Below are positions 1 through 10,242 of a stretch of DNA of 64,000 nucleotides, piece after piece; position 1 is the stretch's first letter; every line of letters starts with the position of its first letter. The notes beneath the pieces were generated by a model, which ran no database searches, was not told where the DNA came from, and saw nothing but the letters and a program-made list of their open reading frames with translations. Source of the DNA: Wyeomyia smithii (taxonomy: Eukaryota > Arthropoda > Insecta > Diptera > Culicidae); assembly GCF_029784165.1 (NCBI RefSeq), contig NC_073696.1, forward strand, positions 191,006,498 to 191,070,497, read 5' to 3'. A program made the position numbers and the translations under genes.

Positions 1-639
1 CGTGATGTTCATGCTTGTTTTTGTTAATTTAATTTTAGTATCTCCTGCTTGGTTAGCAACGTAGCTTTAAGCTTTTAAAATTGAGCTCATAAGCTTAGGG
101 GCCATGGGATTTCTGGCTTTAGACTTGCTGCAATTATTTATTGAAAATATGCGTTCTACAAAAGCCGAAGAATGTGGAATTATTGAAAAAATTCGCACAA
201 ATGATCTCAGTAACGGAAACATGAATTTACCATTGGCATTGTGGCGTCCAACTACTCAGACCAAGTTAAGTCATCTGTTTCATCGAATCTTCCGGTCAAA
301 AAGTTTGTTCTTAGCGAGTAAAACTCGTTATTCATGTCTTGTCGATCAGTTACTGTTACGAATTTTGGAAATCAAATCATTTAAATTTTCCAATTTCACG
401 AATGTTTAGAATTGAATAAAGCTACCGTTTTTACAACAGAATCGATAAAATCGAACAGCTTTGCAATTTGTTTCACAAATTTTAAATAGAAATCCCGTCA
501 AATATTTCGAAACGTTATTTTCCGCCTTCGTCCTAGCCTCATCCCTCTTCTTCTGCAACGATACTAACATAAACAGCATCAGGTTTTTTCACAAAAGTTT
601 GAAAGTCGTTGAATTGAATTTAGCCTTCCAAAAAATTGA
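1..639. other. Unassigned AT-rich sequence
   Basis: I see no recognisable gene or repeat boundary here. The open frames are short (about 100 residues or fewer), of low complexity and without a known domain. Confidence 0.5.
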
Positions 640-778
640 TTTCATTTCGAATAGCAAAAGATTCTGTAAAATCTGTATTTTTGACAATATTCTGTAATTC
701 TGTAATACAGATTCTGTATTGCTTTTTTAGTTCAAAAATCTGTAAAATACAGAAAAATCTGTATATGTGGCATCCCTG
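640..778 (-). mobile_element. Eroded terminal part of a DNA transposon or MITE
   Basis: The stretch is built from repeats of the words CTGTA and ATACAG. It ends at 778 with the reverse complement of CAGGGATGCCA, which looks like a transposon terminus. The same 11-base end, reverse strand, recurs at 31476-31486 beside a different internal sequence. No partner terminus or target duplication was found, so the family is unassigned. Confidence 0.35.
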
Positions 779-1315
779 CCTTGGATTCTCTTGGAATGAC
801 ACACATTAACACACCATTTGAATCGAACCAGCGCGCATGGGAGATAAAGCAGAGAAAGAAAATAACCCACAAGTTTTTTTAATGCATTGCTTTTGCTAAC
901 TTGTCCGAATCAGGAACACCAGATGCGCTTTGCAGATGTGTGTAGTTTTTTCCTAGTTTCTGTAGATTATTGTCAGAGTCGTCTTATATTTGCGCAGTCT
1001 TTCTCAAATTGTGTGCAAATTTTTGCCTGCCTGTGGATCGCAATTTTTTTAAATTAGGTTTTTTTTCAGGTGTCAAGAAAAAAAAATCGATGATGAAACT
1101 AATTAAAAATAGGTTGCGTACGACTGTGGAGAATGAAAGGCAGTCTTAGCATTATTAAGTTTCGAGTACGAGTATACTGAAGGAGTTGAATGTTGATTAT
1201 TTAATTAATAAGTTTTCTGCAAAACAACACGTAAGAAAAAAATTTAACAAATTTTTGATAACTTTTCAATAACAAATAAATGTTTTTAACTCGTACGATA
1301 AAAAAAAGGTTTTGT
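779..1315. other. Unassigned intergenic sequence
   Basis: No gene, RNA or repeat structure recognised. Homopolymer-rich and AT-rich. Confidence 0.5.
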
Positions 1316-1376
1316 TTTATTTCGGGGCCCCCGCTATAACTGGGCCCCGGGCCCCCACAATCGTAAATCCGGCCCT
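1316..1376 (-). mobile_element. Terminal fragment of a hAT-like transposon
   Basis: Read on the reverse strand from 1376 the sequence begins CAGGGCCGGATTTACGAT and continues into runs of GGGCCC. This resembles hAT superfamily ends, which typically begin CAG and then have a G-rich subterminal part. Only one terminus is visible and there is no transposase, so this is a decayed end. Confidence 0.4.
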
Positions 1377-2680
1377 GGTCATAAGATATGTAGCAAATAT
1401 CAGATATATTAAGAACCAATTTTCGATCCGCTATTTCCTTCACTCCAAAATTTTATTCTGATAGACCAGCACTACAAAAATGAGGGTAATAAATGGTTGT
1501 TACTTTGTATACAATTGTGTTATCTCCCACCAAGTCATGTTGATCAATGACGAAAACTGACAACCGCAGCTTCAATGCTACGAAACCGTAGAAAAAAGAA
1601 ACTACTTGTGACCTCCAGCATCACGACGGGGCACACTTAGCTTGCGGCACTAACTACTTCGAGAATAGGTAAGTGATGCAGCACCTGCTTAAATAAATGA
1701 AGAACTCTCCCCCCACTGTAAAACCGTCATATACTCTATTAGAGAAGAACGCTGTTTCGCTTCTCACACTACGATGACTTCGATTCAGAACGTCCGGAAA
1801 TGCAGCTAATCAAATGATTGATCATAAGTGCCCCCACGGATGTCATACAGCAATTATACAGCTAATTGTGTGTGAATGATATTTGGCGAATCAGGTACAA
1901 ATTCCAGTAGTTTGTTTCGTTGGTAATATTTTAGCATTTTATAACAGCGACAATAATTGAAATTTACGTTGTGATACGTTATCTCTCTTTAGAAGGTTAT
2001 GTCACTCGTTGTTGTTAGTAGCGCATTATTAAAAGATTTCGGTGATGAAGTGGTTTCAACCGGAATAACATACGACAAAAACTTTTAATGAACTCTCTTC
2101 ACTTTTGTGGAGCATGTTAAGTAAAAGTACATAATGCATGGTATTTATTTTATTTTTCATATGCGTAACAAGAACAAAAAACAAGAAAATCGTTTATGTT
2201 ATTAATAGCTTACACCAGTATGATTTTCGATTGTAAAGTGACGGTCCAAATCATGAAGCAAACAACCTTTGTTACTACGTTCTTCAGTCTCCATTCAGTT
2301 ACCATGCAGTGAAGTACATGACATAGAGAAAAAAGATACAACCTAGCATGACTTAGGGTTAAGCGATGTTTACCCACATTCAATTAGTTCCGCCTTCGAA
2401 GTAAAAATAAGGACAAGATAATGGTACAAAAGTATTCTTCGTGAATTTTAAAAAAGCGCTGTACGATGTTACAAGCAAACCTATGCTAATAAATGTACGA
2501 TTTAGCTGTTATAACATTCTAAATAAATTGTTTCACAAAGAGTAAAAGTCCGTCATGTTCATTGTTTATTTCGAGCGGAACAATGATTTGGATGGATGTT
2601 GTTCTTTATTTATAATATGTTTTAGTTTATTAAGTTGACTAAAAAAGCAAAATAATTCCCATGTGCAAATCATTAGTCTT
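1377..2680. other. Unassigned intergenic sequence
   Basis: About 1.3 kb with no open frame above 60 codons and no inverted repeat or RNA that I recognise. Confidence 0.5.
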
Positions 2681-2993
2681 CCAGCTGCCGAACCCCTACC
2701 TCCTCGTTGGTGCCGACCGGGATGCGAGTAACTAGTAAGAAGATAGGGTAACCAACCCCGCTGGGACTACCGGTCGCATGTTGACAGGGGAAGCGGGCTT
2801 CCTTCCTCGGAAGGAAGTTTCCTGGATATCACAAGCGCCCTAAGTGACGCACCCACAAGCGTTATGTCCAAATCCTGGTTGTGTTCGGGACTCAAAATAG
2901 TCCTCCTGCGAGAAAGTGTCCTCCTGCGAGAAAGGTTGGTCGAGGGCCATGCAAGCCTGCACCGCGAAATACAAAAAGCAACGAACGCTATAA

Positions 2994-3378
2994 GGGATCA
3001 ACCATAAATGACGTAGCTTTTTTCAGGTTTTTTTGACTTCCCCCTCCCCCATCGTAGCATTTTGTCACAAAGTCAAGACCCCCTCTAGATAATTACGTAG
3101 CTTTAAAGCAACGCCCCACCCCCTCCCTCTTATAATAATTTTTGCCTGTTTTTATTAGCAAAAACACATGAATGAACAAGAATAAACGAGAAAATAATAA
3201 AAATCACCCTAAACAGACGAAAAACAGTAGAACAGTTAAAAAAAACACTTTTTTACTTAGTTTCATATTTGCTACGTAGCTTGGCTTGACCCCCTACCCT
3301 CCCCCTCGTCACATTTCGTCACAAAACTGCAAACCCCCTCCTCCCCCCTCAAATGCTACGTCATTTATGAATGTTCCC
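2994..3378. mobile_element. MITE, TAA target duplication, Harbinger-like
   Basis: The ends are inverted repeats. The left starts GGGATCAACCATAAATGAC and the right is the reverse complement of GGGAACATTCATAAATGAC, both followed by GTAGC. Both sides carry the trinucleotide TAA (2991-2993 and 3379-3381), the TWA-type duplication typical of PIF/Harbinger elements. The 385-bp interior is C-rich with repeated CCCCCTCCC and has no coding capacity. It sits in the 5' region of RTE copy A and is therefore younger than that copy. Confidence 0.75.
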
Positions 3379-3399
3379 TAACAGAAAATTCGAACCAGA

Positions 3400-5767
3400 A
3401 CAATCGGCAAAGACCCAGGTGACGAAAACGGACTAATGATTGGATACTGCATGGAACTGCCGATCTCTCAATTCCCTAAGAGATACTCGTTTACTTTCCG
3501 TAGAATTGAAAAACCGCAAGTTCAACATCGTAGTGCTGCAGGAGGAATGCTGGAAAGGGACGCTGGTGCGTGCCACATCCTCTGCCAAAGTTGTGGTGAC
3601 ACATATGAGCTGGGCACAGCTTCTATAGTAATGGGTGAGATGCAGAAGCGGGTAATCGGGTGGTAGTCGGTTAACCTCCGAAAATCAAAGACCGATTCTT
3701 TAACATAAGCATTATAAACGTGCACAGTCCTCACCTCGGAAGTACTAATTACAATAAAGACGAATTCTATACGCGCAGTTAAAACGTTAATACGATCGCT
3801 GCTGTCAAGATTGTCATCGGGGAACCAACGCTCAGATCGGTCAGAAGGAGGAATTTAGACCGTTAATCGGACACCGGAATTCAGTGCACACCGGCTGACG
3901 AATGAAAATGACCTAAAACTAATCGACTTCGCCGCCTCGAAGAACATGACCATACGTAGCACCTTTTTCCAGCAAAGCCTCCAACATCGGTACACCTGGA
4001 GATCACCTAACCAAACAGAAACTCAAATCGACCACGTTTTGATAGATGGTCGGCACTCTTTAGACATTATCGACGTCAAAACACGTCGGGGCACTAACAT
4101 CGACTCGGGCCACTATCTAGTGATGGTCAAGATACGCCAAAAACTATCTGTTGTGCCCGCCCAGGTATATCTCGCGCGGCTGAAGCAATCCGAAGTCGCC
4201 GAAAACTACACGCTCTCTCCTTCGAATCTGCACTACCAGAAGAGAACGAGCTGAAAGAAGAGGTCTACTGGAATACTGTCAAGTCAGCCATCAGCAATGT
4301 AGCGGAGAGCATTTTAGGTCGCGAAGAACCGAGTTGAAATAACGAATAGTTAAACGAGGAATATCGGTAGATATTAGATAAAAAGAACGCAGCGCGGACA
4401 GTAATGCTGATACAAACAGAGACGGAGACAGCAAACCTAAGTCTTCCAGGGAAAAAAGCGCCACCAGGAGGAGGATAAATACGAAGAACTACAATTTCTG
4501 TACCGCTCTCATGAAACACGAAAATTAAGAACGACAAGGCAGCTGGAAATCAATGCCCTGGCAAGTTGGTCAGTTATCTGCATCGACTGATTGTCAATAT
4601 TGGGGAAACGGAATGCCTACCGCAGGAGTGGAAGGATAAGGTTATTTGCCCCATCTACATGAAGGGCAACTAGCTAGATTGTGAGAACTACCGAGCGGTC
4701 ACTATCCGGAATGCCGCCTACAAAGTGATACCCCAAATAATTTTCCAACGACTGTCACCACTAACCGACAGATTTGTGGGAAGTTACCAGGCCGGCTTCA
4801 TGGAGGGTCGGTCAACAACGGACCATATCTTTACTCTGCGGCAGATCCTCCAAAAATGCCGTGAACACAGAGTTCCTACGCATCATTTCTTGATCGAAAT
4901 CAAAGCCGCTTATGACACGATCAATTGTGAAGAGCTATAAAGAATACTCGACGAGGATGGCTATCTCGGGAAGCTTACCAGATTGATAAAAACCACGATG
5001 GAGAACGTGCAGTGTTGTGTGAGGATTTTTAATATTGCACTATAAGGTGTTGTGAGATGAGCGGGAATAGAAACGCGAGGCACGATTTTCGTTAAATCCG
5101 GTCAATTAATCTGCTTAGCCGATGACGTGAACACTGTCGGTAGAACATTTGAGACGGTATAAAACGAAGTACATGCTAGCGGGTGGTGCTGGGCGTAACA
5201 GAGTCCGCCTAGGTAGTGTTGTGATAATCGACAGTGAGCTCGTGTACCTTGGCTCAATGGTGACTAAGGAAAACTATACCAGCCGTGAGATTGGGAGACG
5301 AAATATCAGCGGGAGTCGTGCTCACTATGGGCTCCACTAAGATTTACGGTCGAAACGTCTAATTCCCCGCGCAAAGTGCACCTTGTACAAAACGCTTATT
5401 AGACCGGTTGTTCTCTACGAGCATGAGACGTGGACAATGCTTGACGAGGACCAATCTTCGGCGCTTGACGAGGAACAATCTTCGGCGCAACTCTACGGTG
5501 AACCCAGCATCCAGAAAGTGACCAGAGCTGGACGGGTACGTTGGCAGGGCACTTTGCGAGAACGCCGGACAACTACCCTGCAAAATTGGTTTTCCCCTCG
5601 AATCCGGTTAGTACGAGACGAAGAGGAGCGCAAAGAGCAAGGTGCTTAGACCAGGTAAGGCCTGGCAAGTACGGGGTGCCTGCGGAATTGAAGGCGGGCA
5701 GCCATAGACCAATCAAGTTGATGGAGTTATGTTATGCAGGCCATGTTTTAGGATATACAGCCATTTA
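3400..5767 (+). pseudogene. RTE endonuclease/reverse transcriptase, broken
   Basis: Recognisable pieces in order are: the endonuclease start (WNCRSLN, then IVVLQEECWKG) at about 3446-3565; an endonuclease core piece with WRSPNQTETQIDHVLIDGR at about 3997-4056; reverse transcriptase fingers and palm (YQAGFMEGRSTTDHIF and a degenerate AAYDTI) at about 4725-4940; and C-terminal pieces including KTLIRPVVLYEHETWTML near 5383-5440. Numerous frameshifts, stops and deletions separate them, and the catalytic FADD box is degraded near 5115-5125 (LADDVN remains). Its order and residues parallel the reverse-strand RTE copies at 10.2-13.6 kb and 42.2-44.5 kb. It cannot encode an active protein. Confidence 0.8.
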
Positions 5768-5907
5768 AGTAAATAAGTATGTTTATTTAGTTGCTCGTAC
5801 GAATGAACTTGAATAATGGACCAAAGCAGAATCTCTAAACCGAAGCTCTTTACCATGAATATTACGTGAAGAATTGATGGTAAAACCACTAAGTTAGGGA
5901 GTTATGC

Positions 5908-6171
5908 CCTATGGTCCCCGTGGTTCTGTGGTTAGCGATGTCGGTCGGCTAGCTCTCCCACACGGTTGTGATATCGGGTTCGATTCCCGATCAGGTCAAG
6001 GAACTTTTCGAGCTGGAAATTTTCTCGGCTCAGCACTGGGACACGGTGTATCGTTGTAGTTATCCTACAACATGCAAAATGTGCCGAAAACAATATCGAT
6101 ACAAATTCTCTCAACTAATCTAGTTGATCGAGACCGCATTAGCCCCCAGGCTAGCGTGCGATATTGTTTTT
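5908..6171 (+). mobile_element. tRNA-derived SINE with 14-bp target duplication
   Basis: The head (5913-5997) is tRNA-like. It has an A-box-like GTGGTTAGCGATG and a B box GGGTTCGATTCCCGA, and is followed by a tRNA-unrelated body and a T-rich tail (GTTTTTTT). The 14-base word TTAGGGAGTTATGC occurs immediately before the element (5894-5907) and immediately after it (6172-6185), which is a target-site duplication made by LINE machinery. The element is 264 bp. It is not a functional tRNA gene because the cloverleaf is incomplete and the body continues past it. Confidence 0.85.
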
Positions 6172-6185
6172 TTAGGGAGTTATGC

Positions 6186-9000
6186 AACTCGTTTCTATTC
6201 GCTAACGGATTCTATGGAATATCTGGCGTTCTTCACAGTACTCTCTGCCTCTGCCTGGTTTATGATCGTGACTTTTGACAAAAAAGAAAGTAAATGAAAA
6301 TGTATATTCTCTTACTCTCACTTAGACTTAACCGCAGCTGAAGTAGTCCCTTTCACCACACCGAACCACTACCTGCTTAATCAGCATCATTATTACGGAC
6401 TGAGAGGTTTCAATTCTAGTCGTAACGCGTACAAATCATAAGTTGCACACTTTAAGAGAAAACGACGATTCAAACATATCCATTTCATTTCCATCGTTAC
6501 TTGCAGAGGCGTAGCTAAAAAGGGGAGGTTTTTTTTTTTCAATGTTTCTCCTTGTTATTCTCTAGCTTTTTGATTCTTGGCTTTGTTTTTGTCACCTATA
6601 GTTACCAAGAAAGGGAACTTTATCGCTACTCTTTTTTTGTCGCCTACTTATTTCATTACCATACGGACGTCTATATTTTTCACTCAGGAAACAAGGTCCG
6701 TCGAAAAAATATCGAGAAAATATCCTTTTTCAGACTACGCAACAGAAGCCTACTTCGAAGGCCTGTCTGTCTGTGGGAATAAAATTTGGTGACTATACCT
6801 GGTTCTGGAGGCTTTACGATTGAGCTGGAATTTTAATGGGGACTTCTTTCGAAAAGACAAAACATTTGATACCTACCGCTAAACGAAATGCGAAAAGTCA
6901 TTTTCCATTGGCACCCTACTGTTCATGTCATGTGATTAACAATTTAAATGTTGTTCTCAAATTGACCATTGGTTGAACTACGCAACGGCTACTAAAACAG
7001 CACGCGCGTTTCACGGTAAGCGGTATCGCTAAAGATAGCAAACAAACACTAGATTTTTTTAAGCTGTTCTCCCCTAATCTCTCTCTTAAACATTTTTCCG
7101 CCCTTATGTCTCTGCTACCACGTCACCTGCATTGAGCTCTAATCCCGTTTTGCTACATAATAGTCATTGATTTGGGTTACTCTGTCTTCAATATTCTCAA
7201 AATTCACATTTGTTATAATGATTCATACTGCTGTGCCGAAATACTTTTAGCGGTTTTCGCAGACGTGTCATTAGAACAACACTAAACAATGAACTTGAGA
7301 GTAATCTGCATCTGTTGCGGAAAGTTAGCAATTAACATGTAGATCGTCAGAAACCCCTTTATCAGAAGATAACAAAAAAAAACAAGAAATATTTGTTAAT
7401 CCTAACACAACTTATCAAAACGTTCTAATTAGGTGATTCGATTCTATTTCAGAAATAGGTATCAACGAAGTAGCTAGAACACGGACTGACAAGAACGAGA
7501 AAACAGCCTCAAAAAGATTAATCATTTAGTAAGTGAGATGAGCAGCGGCGCGCTCATTTTGTTGAAGAGAACTAAATGATCTTCTATTATGTACTCACTC
7601 AAAGATTTATGAGAAAAGTTAAGCAGTTTCGCAGGCTACAACATATCTTACTGATGACTATTTAGCAACGAAAACTTAGTTGATTTTTCTCTTCGACAAT
7701 GAATGGATTGATATATTTTAGCAGTAGGAAATGACCGGTTAAATTGTTGTTTTTCTAACAATAGCACGTGGTTTCGTCTCGAAGCTCCTTCAGTTTTGTA
7801 TTGAATACAAATTAGAAATGATCTTTCAAGTTAATTAGAAGTGCAATGAAGCGTCGACAGAGCGCATGAGAAATCTCGCGGTCTCGCCATACAGGTATGT
7901 CGAAGATGACATTCGTTTGACAATAAAAAATTACTCTACTGTATAACACATCACGCTGGCAACGCCGTTTGAAAAAATATGGAACTCGTTTAACCTGTTA
8001 TTACATTCAAGATTCGCAAGCTAGACAGTGAAAAGATACACATTATAACACGAGATAAAATGCTTAGTTTATTTGGCTGCCAGCAAACCGCACACTCACC
8101 TAAGCACCTTCTTTTACCAATCAACCTCTAAAATGCAGCGTTCTCAATGTTATAGCTTGACATACACTATACTAAGCTACCCGCAGCAACGCTCATGTGA
8201 TATAATTTGATACTAATAAGTCACTTCACTGTACACTTCTTGCGTATAAACCACAATACATAACATATGCCATTCAAGGAGATAAATCGCACTTTTCCCT
8301 CGCGACGACTGAGCTTTCACCGAAAACGATAATTAGCATCAACAACTTAAACTAATCACGCCGCTTCGCATAACATTTCGAACTGTTGTCGCAAAACACG
8401 AACGAACATGCTTCCCAGTGGCCGCTCAAATTTAGACTGTCTCGCATAACCAGCACCGACGGCCGTTTTAATATTGAACGTTCGTGCGACTATTTAGCTG
8501 GGCCGAGGCGCATAAGCACTAACATTCGAAGATTAATGTATTTACGCGATCGAGTCCGAACTCCAACTGACGATTACAATCCGCTATCCTGAGCGAAGAG
8601 AGATAGAGTTTTCGCATATTGAAACCTGAAAGCTCCAGTGCACCCCATCACTAGCGAAGCTTTTGATACAGGTGGAGCTTTTTCATTATGTCTACAGCTT
8701 GCTTGTTTAATTCGACTTGGTGATTGAGGGTGTGAACCGCTTCGTGTCGATGAAGCCCCCATCTAACTTTTAATTTTTCTTTTTGAGAACTTGACTTTGA
8801 CCAGCGCGCGTCGTATTGCTTGGTGACAAGCTAATTGCTCGCCGGGTTCGTCGGCTCAACGTTATGTTTACGGAATAACTTATTTAAGTCTTTGAAAAAG
8901 TTATCGGTTCCAAAATCCACAGGAATGGTTAAATAGCTATTATCTTTCTTTTTTCTCAATTTGAGCTGTAGGGCCAAACCTGTGTTTACCAGTGTAATCC
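6186..9000. other. Unassigned intergenic sequence with one transposon end
   Basis: About 2.8 kb without a recognised gene. Near 6504 the sequence CAGAGGCGTAGCTAAAAAG followed by a G- and T-rich stretch resembles a DNA transposon end found in many animals. A related GGGCGTAGCC end with G runs occurs at 9959-10000. No partner ends or transposase are visible. The short open frames at 6552-6792 and 8386-8762 have no recognisable domains. Confidence 0.4.
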
Positions 9001-9030
9001 TATTCACTGTACTTCACATGTAAGTAGAAT

Positions 9031-9590
9031 TTGTATTGTTCTTATGTCAAAATCGTTTTTACGACGGTGCAAACATGCATCGTTTACAACGTATTGTTGT
9101 CCGAATTCGACTGGAATACGGTCCTGAACACAAATGACGTGAATGACGCCGCTTTAACATTCTGTCATATTCTGAACTGCGTCATTGATCGACATGTACC
9201 GAAAAAGACCATTGCCATCTAACAGCGATTGCGCTGGCTGAACACTACGCTACGACCGACGTCCTAAATCAAATAGAAAGCCTTGAGAAGGTTCTCCAGA
9301 TACAGAACTCTACCTCTACGGAACCACTACCTATCGATCAACACAGTGAGTTCCCGCATGGTTTTGTAGCACGTCGTTCAACTACGATCAATCTGATGGA
9401 TTATACCAACACATTGTTCCCTGCTGTGGAATCCCGTCGTCAAGTAGATTCCATTTATGTAGATTTTTCAAAGGCCTTCGGTGTGGTTCCACACACACTA
9501 AAAATCGAAAAACTGCTACAAATGGGCTTCCCATGCTGGATAGTTGAATGGCTGAGATCGTACCTTACTGAGAGAAAAGCCATTGTCCAA
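9031..9590 (+). pseudogene. CR1/Jockey-like reverse transcriptase fragment
   Basis: Two pieces read as parts of one non-LTR retrotransposon protein. The first (9097-9222) resembles the linker before the reverse transcriptase (DWNTVLNTNDVNDAA, then RHVPKKT). The second (about 9342-9590) holds the early palm: HGFVARRSTTINL, then VDSIYVDFSKAFGVV with the first catalytic Asp, then WLRSYLTERKAIVQV. The stretch between them has stops and is deleted relative to a normal element. At 9590 it is cut off by (ATTT)n, the likely tail of another element on the reverse strand. The YADD core is absent. Confidence 0.7.
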
Positions 9591-10029
9591 GTAAATTTAT
9601 TTATTTATTTTCGTCAAGCAAATGTAGACTACAGTTATAATAATACAATGTTTTCTTATGTTTTATACATTATTTCCAGTAGTTAGTCGTTTTTTGATTT
9701 GATTTCTGCCCATAGTGATGTCGATATTTTCGCAGTGCTGATTATAGTGACGCATCATGCGATTTATTGGGCTATTTTTTTTAATAGTTAGTTCTGTGAG
9801 AGTTTTCCGAAAATATTTTACGATTTATTAATTGACAACTGGGTGCATAAAAATTTAGTTGCGATAATAATTTAGAAGATTGCACGCTTTGAGAAATAAT
9901 GTCATTGATAAAATAAAGCATTGAAAGTTCGCGGCGTTCTTTAAGTACTTGTATACATGGGCGTAGCCAAAATTTCAAATAGGGGGGAGGGGGCAAGCTC
10001 TTCAAAATTTTAGAAGTAAAAATATGGTA
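9591..10029. other. Repeat-derived sequence, boundaries unclear
   Basis: It starts with TTTATTTATTTATTT, which on the reverse strand would be an (AAAT)n retrotransposon tail. It ends with GGGCGTAGCC plus G runs (9959-9995), a probable DNA-element end. No coding sequence is recognised. Confidence 0.35.
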
Positions 10030-10213
10030 CACTAAGGTCGCTTTTAACGCGGTTGTTTTTACGCGGGTTTTTTACGCGGCTTTTTTCTACGTGGATTCCG
10101 GAATTTACGCGGTTTTTTTACGCGTATTTCGAAATATGCGTTTTTTTATGCGGATTCCGGAATTTACGCATTTTTCAAGCGGCACGTATCCCCCACGTAA
10201 AAAGCGACTTTAG
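10030..10213. mobile_element. Small TA-flanked MITE built from ACGCGG words
   Basis: Imperfect inverted ends: the left reads CACTAAGGTCGCTTTT, and the right is the reverse complement of CTAAAGTCGCTTTTTACG. TA lies on both sides (10028-10029 and 10214-10215), as for Tc1/mariner-type elements. The interior is a degenerate series of TTTTTACGCGG and GGATTCCGGAATTTACGC words. The same ACGCGG vocabulary appears in the larger element at 40339-44493. There is no coding capacity. Confidence 0.65.
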
Positions 10214-10242
10214 TATGTTTTGAAAAATAGAAATAAATACTA

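Larger units (their letters stand above)
2682..5795 (+). mobile_element. Degenerate RTE-clade non-LTR retrotransposon, copy A
   Basis: This is an old RTE element. Its left part (2682-2993) matches, with divergence, the 5' untranslated region of the full-length RTE copy on the reverse strand at 10243-13649. Shared words include CCTACCTCC, GCCGACC/ACCGAC and GACAGGG. The body then gives pieces of the RTE apurinic endonuclease and reverse transcriptase. The right end near 5765-5790 runs into AAGTAAATAAGT-type simple sequence, as RTE elements usually do. It is interrupted by the MITE at 2994-3378. It lacks the first roughly 100 bases of the 5' end seen in the other copy. No target duplication could be found, as expected for its age. 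Confidence 0.75.

Noticed and set aside
5913..5997. tRNA gene
   Set aside because: A and B boxes are present but the cloverleaf is not complete, and the sequence continues as a SINE body bounded by target duplications.
8386..8762. Small protein genes
   Set aside because: Short frames without a domain, homologue pattern, splice context or codon bias that I could support.
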